Positions 1-4,876 of a DNA stretch of 5,311 bases are shown one piece after another. Each line of letters starts with the position of its first letter. Positions within the stretch are counted from its first letter, which is position 1. The DNA is taken from the NCBI GenBank assembly GCA_001871755.1, contig MNXL01000143.1, positions 1 to 5,311 on the forward strand. Reading direction: 5' to 3'. Origin of the DNA: Anaerolineae bacterium CG2_30_64_16. Lineage in GTDB: Bacteria; Chloroflexota; Anaerolineae; CG2-30-64-16. The position numbers and the translations under genes were made by a program. Under the pieces are notes generated by a model, which had not been told where the DNA came from, searched no databases, and saw only the letters and a list, made by a program, of their open reading frames with translations.

Positions 1-1073
1 CCCCGGATGACCCTTATGGCGGCCGGGTCTTCGGCGCCCGGCTGAAGGTCAGTTGGGATGGCGGCGAACAGTTTGTCACGATCGACAAGCCACTGAGCGA
101 ACCGGGCGCCAACTTCCCGATGTGGAAATGGCAGGTGTGCGCGGTGAAGACGCTCGGATTGTCGGGCCAGGAGCTGCCGTCCGACCGGGTCGCGGGGATG
201 CACACCGGCCACCCGGACGAAGCGCCGGGCAACACCCTGTTCCACCACTCCTTCAGCATCACCTTTGTCAAGGTGCAGGCGCCCGACGTGATCCACGCGG
301 ACAGCGTGATCTACGGCGTGCTGCGCAACGCCGCGGGCCGGGCCGCGGTGCTCTGGCAGGGGGACACCGTCATCGCCAGCCAGGCGGTGGACCCGGACGA
401 AACCTTCCGCTTCACCGATCTGGCGGCCGGCGAGTACCAGGTGGGCGTGCAGGACACCCGGTTCCGCTCCGACCCGGTGTGGGTGAACGGGCAGGATCAG
501 GTCCAACTGGCGTTGACGTTGATCCTCGCCGAGAGCATGATCTCGGGTCGCGTCCGCAACGGCGCCAGCCGGACGTTGATCTTGCTGCGCGATGACGCTG
601 AGGTCGCGCGCCAGGTCGTCCCCGCGGACGAGATGTACCGGTTTACCGACCTGACCGCCGGCAGCTACCGGGTGGCGGTTGCGGACACACCGCTCCGTTC
701 CGCGGTGATCGTCCTGGATGGCGCCGAATCGGCCACGGCCAATCTGGTGGCCCCGACCCTGGGCAAGCCGCTGACCCACTACGTCCTGTTCGGCCCGGCC
801 GAGCAGCCGGCGACCGAGGCGGACTTGCTGCTGGCCCAGGACTTCTTGCTGGCCTGCGCGGCCTCCTTCGGCTTCAGCGCGGCCGAGGCGGCCCATGCCG
901 GCCTGGTCACCATCATCGCGGACCGGACCGCGGTCAGCCAGGAGAGCGAGGCGGCGCTGGGGTTGGATGGCACGCCCGTGCAGCGCATCGCCGGCACGGT
1001 GGCAGAGGTGGCCGCGGCCCTGGCCGCGCGTGTCGAAGCGGGACAGCCGTTCGTTGGACTATCATCGGGATGA
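1..1073 (+). CDS. 3' part of a large, probably exported protein with two tandem beta-sandwich repeats and a cell-wall-binding-like C-terminal domain
   Basis: The frame is open from the first complete codon (position 3) to a TGA at 1071-1073, giving 356 visible residues; the true start lies outside the window. The ATG at 120 is internal, because the residues before it (DDPYGGRVFGARLKVSWDGG) continue the same protein style. Visible parts are an N-terminal beta-rich segment ending FHHSFSITFVKVQAP, then two similar repeats of about 72 residues sharing 'YRFTDL/FRFTDL, AAGEY/TAGSY, DTxxRS', like Cna-B or carboxypeptidase-regulatory-like folds. The last ~105 residues contain 'VTIIADRTAVSQ' and 'VQRIAGTVAEVAAALA', resembling the 'V(y)iiG..aVs...RiaG..ry.Taa.ia' pattern of cell wall binding repeat 2. 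A role at the cell surface is inferred. A missing N-terminal catalytic domain is possible but cannot be seen. An intrinsic terminator follows 33 bases after the stop. Confidence 0.85.
   Translation, partial: PDDPYGGRVFGARLKVSWDGGEQFVTIDKPLSEPGANFPMWKWQVCAVKTLGLSGQELPSDRVAGMHTGHPDEAPGNTLFHHSFSITFVKVQAPDVIHADSVIYGVLRNAAGRAAVLWQGDTVIASQAVDPDETFRFTDLAAGEYQVGVQDTRFRSDPVWVNGQDQVQLALTLILAESMISGRVRNGASRTLILLRDDAEVARQVVPADEMYRFTDLTAGSYRVAVADTPLRSAVIVLDGAESATANLVAPTLGKPLTHYVLFGPAEQPATEADLLLAQDFLLACAASFGFSAAEAAHAGLVTIIADRTAVSQESEAALGLDGTPVQRIAGTVAEVAAALAARVEAGQPFVGLSSG
306..521 (+). repeat. First copy of a ~72-residue internal protein repeat
   Basis: Encodes SVIYGVLRN to VQLALTL. It aligns with 537-755 through 'GVLRN/GRVRNG', 'VDPDETFRFTDLAAGEY/VPADEMYRFTDLTAGSY' and 'VGVQDTRFRS/VAVADTPLRS'. 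The copies have diverged at the DNA level, so this is an old domain duplication rather than a recent tandem repeat. Confidence 0.75.
537..755 (+). repeat. Second copy of the ~72-residue internal protein repeat
   Basis: Encodes MISGRVRNG to ATANLVAP. It matches 306-521 along its whole length with the same strand pattern and the same 'FTDLxAGxYxVxVxDTxxRS' core. A seven-to-eight-strand beta sandwich of the Cna-B or carboxypeptidase-regulatory-like type is the likeliest fold (inference). Confidence 0.75.
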
Positions 1074-1105
1074 CGTTGGTGGGAAAACTCAGGTGAATAG
1101 TTCCT

Positions 1106-1147
1106 GGGCATCGTCCGAGGCAGAGTGCGGACGATGCCCGGTGTTTT
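1106..1147 (+). terminator. Strong intrinsic terminator of the plus-strand gene
   Basis: A perfect 12-bp inverted repeat, GGGCATCGTCCG (1106-1117) and CGGACGATGCCC (1128-1139), encloses a 10-base loop. It is followed by GGTG and a TTTT run at 1144-1147. It lies 33 bases after the stop at 1073. No T-run follows it on the minus strand, so it most clearly serves the plus-strand gene. Confidence 0.8.
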
Positions 1148-1159
1148 CCAACGGGCTTT

Positions 1160-1202
1160 CGGGATACGCCGGGACCGCGAGCTAGCTCCGGGCGTATTCC
1201 CG
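1160..1202. other. Hairpin in the convergent junction, with a palindromic core
   Basis: CGGGATACGCC (1160-1170) pairs with GGCGTATTCCCG (1191-1202) as an 11-bp stem with one bulged base (T1197). The loop contains the perfect 10-base palindrome GAGCTAGCTC (1179-1188), which could form a nested arm. It sits 28 bases past the stop of the minus-strand lipoprotein gene. Neither strand carries a T-run directly after it, so it may act as an mRNA 3'-end stabiliser or a rho-independent-like stop; its role is undecided. Confidence 0.5.
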
Positions 1203-1229
1203 GCAGACTCTGCAGCCTGCCTGTCCCCA

Positions 1230-2471
1230 TCACGGAGTCGGCGTAAGGTCTTCGAGGTGCTCCTGGATCACTTCCTCAATGGGTCGCGACACATCAGGGG
1301 TGTAGAACGGCAGCGGCGTGGGGAATTCGGGGGGGATGGGCCCCTGGTTCGGCGCTACCACTGGGGTGGGATTCGGCGCATAGATCGTGGCATTCAGTAT
1401 CGCGTCATACTCCGATTTCGAGACCTGCTTCACGCTGCCGTCGATCATGACAATGAGGTAGAGCGGTGTCTCCTGGCCATCGGCTGACGTGAGCGTGAAC
1501 ACCCATGCCTCTGCCAGATTTCCCTCCAGGAGATCGACTCGAGGGTAGTCTACGTGCATCCCGGATGGCGTTCCCGCCGAGTCACCGAACCTGACCTTGA
1601 CGCCGTTATCATAGACGTGCGGGAGGACATCGGTGCTGATGAACGTCTGTGTCTGCCGCGGCGCTTCGCCGGGGAAATTATCGATGAGCAGCGGGATGCG
1701 CCAGGCGCCGGAAACGCGTTCCTGCACGTTGTCGGGCGGTCCTACGTGCATTGCGGGCACGTCCAGGCTCAGCTTTGGCGATTGGTTCCCTGCCAGCGGC
1801 AACGAAATCAGCGCCAGCGTGAGGCCATCGAGCCCGATGATGGGCTCGATGTGTTGGCTGTCGTGTACTGATCGACCATCCTCTCCAACCAAACGCGCCA
1901 CGGCCGGCAGAATGGGAGGCACGCGATTGCTGTGAGATCCCCTATCCTGTCCTTGACCGGGCCTCCAGACGGTGACGAACACGCGCGCTATTTCGTGGTT
2001 GACACTGGTGGCCAGGATTTCCATCGCGATCCCGTTTGCCTGCGCTCTCATGGGGGCCGACGCCAGATAGTCCACGCCATCGACGGTGACAATCCCATCC
2101 AGGACATAGTCCACCTCCCATTTTGGGGGTGGCGGCGGCATCGGGGCAGGACGAAATCGCAGAAAATCCTCATTTGTGTTTTGCGCCGACCCTTCCTGGC
2201 CGTCTGTCGCATCTGGGGCGCCATCCGTGCTCATCGTTGACGTTGTTGCGGTAGCGTCGGCAGCCGCTATCTGAGTCTCGTGCGCGCTGGACCATTTCTC
2301 TGGGGTCGCAGCATCAGCAACCTGACCGGTCGGGCGCTCCGTTTCCGCTGTAGACACAGCCGGAGAGACATTCTGGCTGTCTCCCTGCGCACATCCGGCC
2401 AATGTCGCTGCGAGAAGCAGGGCGATGAGTGCGAAGCACACATTCCAGATCATCTTGTCCTCTGATACCAT
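1230..2471 (-). CDS. Pro/Thr-rich lipoprotein of unknown function, 413 aa
   Basis: The chosen start is the ATG at 2471-2469, because AGGAGG lies 6 bases upstream; the reading frame extends to 2528 but that extension has no comparable site and would put 19 polar residues before the signal peptide. Residues 1-27 form a lipoprotein signal (FALIALLLAATLAGC, lipobox LAGC, lipidated Cys27). Residues 28-105 are a low-complexity Ser/Thr/Ala/Asp linker, followed by PPPPP at 112-116. Residues ~117-360 are a beta-rich region (for example EVDYVLDGIVTVDGVDYLAS) that I do not recognise. The end is a second linker (PNPTPVVAPNQ, PTPLPFYTPD) and a short acidic helix, finishing LTPTP. The protein should be anchored on the outer face of the membrane. 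It lies 72 bases after the secreted-protein gene on the same strand and has its own promoter-like sequence, so it may be both co-transcribed and separately expressed. No catalytic motif was seen. Confidence 0.85.
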   Translation of the reverse strand: MVSEDKMIWNVCFALIALLLAATLAGCAQGDSQNVSPAVSTAETERPTGQVADAATPEKWSSAHETQIAAADATATTSTMSTDGAPDATDGQEGSAQNTNEDFLRFRPAPMPPPPPKWEVDYVLDGIVTVDGVDYLASAPMRAQANGIAMEILATSVNHEIARVFVTVWRPGQGQDRGSHSNRVPPILPAVARLVGEDGRSVHDSQHIEPIIGLDGLTLALISLPLAGNQSPKLSLDVPAMHVGPPDNVQERVSGAWRIPLLIDNFPGEAPRQTQTFISTDVLPHVYDNGVKVRFGDSAGTPSGMHVDYPRVDLLEGNLAEAWVFTLTSADGQETPLYLIVMIDGSVKQVSKSEYDAILNATIYAPNPTPVVAPNQGPIPPEFPTPLPFYTPDVSRPIEEVIQEHLEDLTPTP

Positions 2472-2477
2472 GGCTGT

Positions 2478-2483
2478 CCTCCT
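2478..2483 (-). promoter_or_regulatory. Ribosome binding site that fixes the lipoprotein start
   Basis: On the minus strand the sequence is AGGAGG, then ACAGCC, then ATG at 2471: a full Shine-Dalgarno match at 6-base spacing. A second possible start at 2453 (MIWNVCF) has only a weaker AGAGGA upstream. Confidence 0.8.
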
Positions 2484-2498
2484 ATTTGCGGCACCTGC

Positions 2499-2528
2499 AT
2501 TATACCCATGAATCATCTTTGCATCCAA
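2499..2528 (-). promoter_or_regulatory. Sigma70-type promoter candidate for the lipoprotein gene
   Basis: The minus strand has a perfect TATAAT at 2504-2499. TTGGAT at 2528-2523, an 18-base spacer upstream, is a weak -35 (3 of 6 matches). The expected start near 2492 would give a short leader of about 21 bases that contains the AGGAGG site. It lies in the 72-base gap after the upstream gene's stop codon. Confidence 0.5.
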
Positions 2529-2543
2529 CGGAGTGCTCCTGAT

Positions 2544-3767
2544 TCACCAGGCCGTCACGCCGATCGCATCCAGGTAGAAGTTTCGGTCCTGGTCCGGGTC
2601 GTATGGATTGCAATTGCAGTAGTCGTTGGCGAACTCGAGAGCCAGCGAATGGGTTCCTCCCCAATACGAGTTGGGCATCTGGACCACCAAAGGAGCAGGG
2701 ATACCCAGATGATGGTTGTTGTCGTTGTGGTTGAAACTCACCTGACCCACGTATTGCGCATCTATGTAGACATTTGCCAAAACCGGCCCCGGTTTATCGG
2801 CCAGTCCCAATGTCCATATTCTGGGATCAATCTTGTAAGGAAACTGCATTACGTACTCAATGATATCTGCACTGTGCAATCCAATTGCATAACCTTTCGT
2901 TTGGCCATCAGGTGATGTGAGAGTCTGGAATAGATCAATTCCTGTGTGCCCGGCGAACCTCTCAGCCTGCCTTTCCGCGCCCTCCTGGGTAGAGTGAATA
3001 AACCGGCTGCCAATCCCGGAAGCTGAGCCGTGCCAGCCAGTTTTGGTTGGCAAGCCGTATCCCCACACTTCAAAGTTCGAGGGCGTACCAGAGATGTAGT
3101 ATCGTCTACCGAGATCATCGCTGGGCTCCCATCTGGATGCGAGAACCCAACCCCAGCCGATCGAATTCTGTATCCAGATATCGCGTAGCGCGCCGCGAGG
3201 TGAGCGATAGGTAACCGACTGGCTCTCCAGTCCTACTTCTATGCGATCCAGTGCTACGGTGTAAACTGAATTGGAAGGCGGCCACGGATTCCCCTGCGCA
3301 TCTGTTACCCGTTGCCCATTGACCCACATGGCCCACGTCGACGAGTCGACCTTGGTCATTGCCAGAGTCACGGTGTTACCCGACCGGAACTGGGTTGCCA
3401 CCGGTCCCCACTCGTTCAGAAGGCGACTGTATTCATATACGTGGTAGATGTCTGCTGCTTCATTCCAGCAATGCTGAATCCCCATCTCCAACCAATGATC
3501 AAATGTAGGATATAGAATCCATATGGGGTAGTTGATGCAACCCGGCCACTGCGAAGTTGGCGGCATGTAGGCGCTTGCATCAGGCACCTGGTATGTGACG
3601 TGTATTCCGGTGTAATTGCCGCGCATCTTGTTAAACGCATGCGACGAAGCCCAGACGTCGCCATAGTCGGCATGCGCAACTATTGGACCACTGATCGCCG
3701 CAACAGTAGACAGCACTACTCCCACAAGAGCAGATATGACCTGTTTGTGCCTGGCTTTTTTGCTCAT
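2544..3767 (-). CDS. Secreted protein with C-terminal CBM36/CBM60-like carbohydrate-binding module, 407 aa
   Basis: The ATG at 3767-3765 is preferred: AAGGAG lies 7 bases upstream, while the GTG one codon earlier would be only 4 bases from it. Residues 1-33 are a Sec signal peptide (KKARHKQ, then a hydrophobic stretch, cleavage at AHA|D). Residues ~35-245 are rich in Trp/Tyr and beta strands (HVTYQVPDA, PIWILYPTF, STWAMWVNGQRV, LRDIWIQNS) and faintly recall concanavalin A-like or eqolisin/neprosin-type sandwiches; I could not assign them to a family or point to catalytic residues. Residues ~250-310 are a helix-containing linker (EGAERQAERFAGHTGIDLF). Residues ~312-407 match the calcium-dependent xylan-binding CBM36/CBM60 pattern: VYIDAQYVGQV, then LALEFANDY, then DRNFYLDAIGV (E378, N381, D382, D394, N396 and D400 are candidate ligands). 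Glycan binding at or outside the cell is inferred from the module. The gene may be controlled by the adjacent regulator. Confidence 0.85.
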   Translation of the reverse strand: MSKKARHKQVISALVGVVLSTVAAISGPIVAHADYGDVWASSHAFNKMRGNYTGIHVTYQVPDASAYMPPTSQWPGCINYPIWILYPTFDHWLEMGIQHCWNEAADIYHVYEYSRLLNEWGPVATQFRSGNTVTLAMTKVDSSTWAMWVNGQRVTDAQGNPWPPSNSVYTVALDRIEVGLESQSVTYRSPRGALRDIWIQNSIGWGWVLASRWEPSDDLGRRYYISGTPSNFEVWGYGLPTKTGWHGSASGIGSRFIHSTQEGAERQAERFAGHTGIDLFQTLTSPDGQTKGYAIGLHSADIIEYVMQFPYKIDPRIWTLGLADKPGPVLANVYIDAQYVGQVSFNHNDNNHHLGIPAPLVVQMPNSYWGGTHSLALEFANDYCNCNPYDPDQDRNFYLDAIGVTAW

Positions 3768-3774
3768 CACAAGT

Positions 3775-3780
3775 CTCCTT
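3775..3780 (-). promoter_or_regulatory. Ribosome binding site choosing ATG over GTG for the secreted protein
   Basis: The minus strand reads AAGGAG, ACTT, GTG, ATG. Spacing is 4 bases to the GTG and 7 to the ATG, so the ATG at 3767 is the better start. The choice changes the protein by one residue. Confidence 0.7.
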
Positions 3781-3845
3781 CACGCAACGACGTGTTTACA
3801 AGACAGCACCAACTGACTGTCTCGCCTGACGAATATGGGCGTCAG
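3781..3845 (-). other. Three successive small hairpins in the leader of the secreted-protein gene
   Basis: In mRNA order there are three perfect inverted repeats: CTGACG/CGTCAG (3845-3840 with 3831-3826, 8-base loop), AGACAG/CTGTCT (3822-3817 with 3806-3801, 10-base loop) and CACG/CGTG (3794-3791 with 3784-3781, 6-base loop). The last ends directly against the AAGGAG site. No known riboswitch class was recognised. They could stabilise the mRNA or tune ribosome access, or be chance; the stems are short. Confidence 0.35.
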
Positions 3846-3964
3846 ACCCCAACACAAGTCATGACCTATCGTAGCGGGAGCTGGATTCTGGCGAAACCGC
3901 ACTCAGGGACGAACACAGCTACAAGCCCAACCCCCACCGACGCAAAACATGCTAGCACAAAAAG

Positions 3965-4003
3965 ATCATACGCGCGGTGACAAAATCGGTACAGAATTGT
4001 GAC
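3965..4003 (-). promoter_or_regulatory. Candidate OmpR/PhoB-type operator and promoter upstream of the secreted-protein gene
   Basis: On the minus strand three elements start exactly 11 bases apart: GTCACAATTCT (4003-3993), GTACCGATTTT (3992-3982) and GTCACCGCGCG (3981-3971). They are followed at once by TATGAT (3970-3965), a 5-of-6 match to a -10 box, and no TTGACA-like -35 lies at the normal distance. Direct repeats at 11-bp spacing overlapping the -35 position are typical of sites bound by PhoB/OmpR winged-helix regulators; one is encoded next door. The predicted leader is about 190 bases. This is inferred from pattern only. Confidence 0.45.
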
Positions 4004-4016
4004 CCGCCGTACCGAT
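3982..4016 (-). terminator. Possible weak intrinsic terminator of the response-regulator gene
   Basis: On the minus strand ATCGGTAC (4016-4009) and GTACCGAT (3992-3985) form a perfect 8-bp stem with a 16-base loop, ending in TTTT. It begins 5 bases after the regulator's stop codon. The large loop and short T-run make it weak, and the downstream arm overlaps the 11-bp repeat array, so it may instead be part of an operator. Confidence 0.4.
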
Positions 4017-4020
4017 CCCG

Positions 4021-4287
4021 CTAACTCCCTGGTATCACCAGCCTGTAACCCACGCCACGTACCGTCCTGATGTATTGCGGCTGAGCCGAGTTCTCTTCCA
4101 CCTTGCGGCGCAGCCGTTTGACGCAAGCCTTGACCATTTCCCGATTCCCGGCATCGGGCTGGCATCCCCACACTTGCCTCAGCAACTCGTCATAGGATAC
4201 CGCCCGACCGGCGTTCTGGATCAGGCAAGTCAACACCTCGAACTCCAATGGGCTCAACAACTCCTCTTGGCCCCCCCCCCCGCACAA
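4021..4287 (-). CDS. C-terminal winged-helix DNA-binding part of the regulator, in the shifted frame
   Basis: This is the part separated from the receiver by the G11 tract. After the glycine tract the 82 residues to the stop carry the full Trans_reg_C pattern: LLSPLEFEVLTCLIQNAGRA, VSYDELLRQVWG, the recognition-helix region NREMVKACVKRLRRKVEE, and the wing YIRTVRGVGYRLV. All conserved positions are intact, which argues against long-standing decay. A TTG at 4287 could formally start it but has no clear ribosome binding site, so independent translation is unlikely. It is best read as the second half of the 4723-4021 gene. Confidence 0.8.
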   Translation of the reverse strand: MCGGGGQEELLSPLEFEVLTCLIQNAGRAVSYDELLRQVWGCQPDAGNREMVKACVKRLRRKVEENSAQPQYIRTVRGVGYRLVIPGS

Positions 4288-4723
4288 GCTGTCTAGCGGT
4301 CATATCGATCACGAATGGGCCCAATTCCACCACCGTCGCGTCCACTAAGGATGTCTTCCTCTTCGCGAGCACTGCCTCAATGGCCAGTAATAACTGCGAT
4401 GGGGCAACCGGCTTGGTGACGTACTCCGTTACGCCACGCGCACGGAAATCAAGCGCATCCTGAACAGAGAAGCAACCGCGCAGGAGCATCACAGGCAGCT
4501 CTCGGGTGGTCGGATAACCGCGCACATATGCCAGGAACTCGGAAGCTGACACATCCGGCAGCTCATCGTCCAATACCAGCAGATCGATAGCTTCCTCTTG
4601 GAGTTGTCTCATTGCCCTGGCTCCGCTCTCGGCCCACAAGATCTGATATCCCGTCTGTAGCAGCGTTTGGCGGACGAGCGGCGCTCGCCCAATTAGCAGA
4701 ATCGTCGCATTCTGGAGAGCCAT
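4021..4723 (-). CDS. OmpR/PhoB-family response regulator, split by a frameshift at a G11 tract; atypical receiver
   Basis: The start is the ATG at 4723-4721, with AGGAG 6 bases upstream; the longer frame from 4804 adds 27 residues with no family match. Residues 1-125 form a receiver domain: ILLIGRAPLVRQTL, phosphoacceptor-like Asp52 in LLVLDDELPDV, and Lys104 in EYVTKPV. The acidic pair expected near residues 12-13 is Gly-Arg, and the Thr/Ser expected in 'PVMLLRG' is Arg82, so normal Asp phosphorylation is doubtful. The linker (LGPFVIDMTARQLV) leads into 11 consecutive G at 4281-4271. As written, the frame then changes and stops at 4190, giving 177 residues without a DNA-binding domain. With 10 G the frame continues into a complete winged-helix domain and makes 233 residues, the usual family length. 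This may be a sequencing error, a phase-variable switch, ribosomal or polymerase slippage, or a genuine pseudogene. No histidine kinase gene is in the window. Confidence 0.8.
4271..4281. repeat. 11-base C/G homopolymer inside the regulator gene
   Basis: There are eleven C on the plus strand (G on the coding strand) between the receiver and winged-helix domains, encoding glycines of the linker. A tract of 10 (or 7) keeps both domains in one frame; 11 does not. Long G:C runs are prone to strand slippage and also to sequencing miscalls. Confidence 0.95.
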
Positions 4724-4729
4724 TTCCCG

Positions 4730-4734
4730 CTCCT
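4730..4734 (-). promoter_or_regulatory. Ribosome binding site fixing the regulator start
   Basis: The minus strand reads AGGAG, CGGGAA, ATG (4723), giving 6-base spacing. It supports MALQNATILLIG as the N terminus, which places the first receiver strand at residues 7-11 as usual for the family. Confidence 0.7.
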
Positions 4735-4816
4735 GGTTTGCTCGTGAAATCCAATAGCTGTCATAACCACAACACCATTTCCCCCTTTTTTTAAGTGAGG
4801 GCACAAGACTGCTCGA

Positions 4817-4846
4817 ATCTTACACTTGATGGTCTAATCTCGGTAC
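4817..4846 (-). promoter_or_regulatory. Candidate promoter/operator of the regulator gene
   Basis: On the minus strand GTACCGAGATT (4846-4836) matches 9 of 11 bases of GTACCGATTTT in the array upstream of the secreted-protein gene. A -10-like TAAGAT (4822-4817) starts 24 bases downstream of it, against 22 bases in the other region. This suggests, but does not prove, that the regulator also controls itself. The remaining 153-base gap between 4723 and 4877 holds an A7 followed by G5 run (minus strand, 4793-4782) and no other gene. Confidence 0.3.
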
Positions 4847-4876
4847 GCGACCGTTCGTGAACACCCGTGGCGGGAG

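Noticed and set aside
53..595. 180-codon plus-strand open frame overlapping the left gene
   Set aside because: The translation is Arg/Gly/Pro-rich and lacks domain features, as expected for a shadow frame of high-G+C coding DNA; the frame ending at 1073 has clear repeat domains.
2472..2528. N-terminal extension of the lipoprotein from ATG at 2528
   Set aside because: It would place 19 polar residues ahead of the signal peptide and would translate through the AGGAGG site and TATAAT; the ATG at 2471 fits much better.
2711..2733. GTT/GTG-rich simple-sequence stretch on the plus strand
   Set aside because: It is the antisense of the Asn/His/Asp codons of the secreted protein (NHNDNNHH) and is not a regular tandem repeat.
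3858..3865. Perfect palindrome GTCATGAC in the leader of the secreted-protein gene
   Set aside because: An isolated 8-base palindrome is expected by chance in a window this size, and it has no partner site or defined position relative to a promoter.
3902..3949. 15-codon minus-strand leader ORF (MFCVGGGWACSCVRP)
   Set aside because: No Shine-Dalgarno sequence precedes its ATG and it lacks repeated regulatory codons, so an attenuator-type leader peptide is not supported.
3600..3980. Plus-strand open frame across the gap upstream of the secreted-protein gene
   Set aside because: It overlaps the signal-peptide region and the promoter area of the opposite-strand gene, has no ribosome binding site match and no recognisable protein features.
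4724..4804. N-terminal extension of the regulator from GTG at 4804 (MPSLKKRGKW...)
   Set aside because: It adds 27 residues before the first receiver strand with no family match, and the ATG at 4723 has a good AGGAG site.
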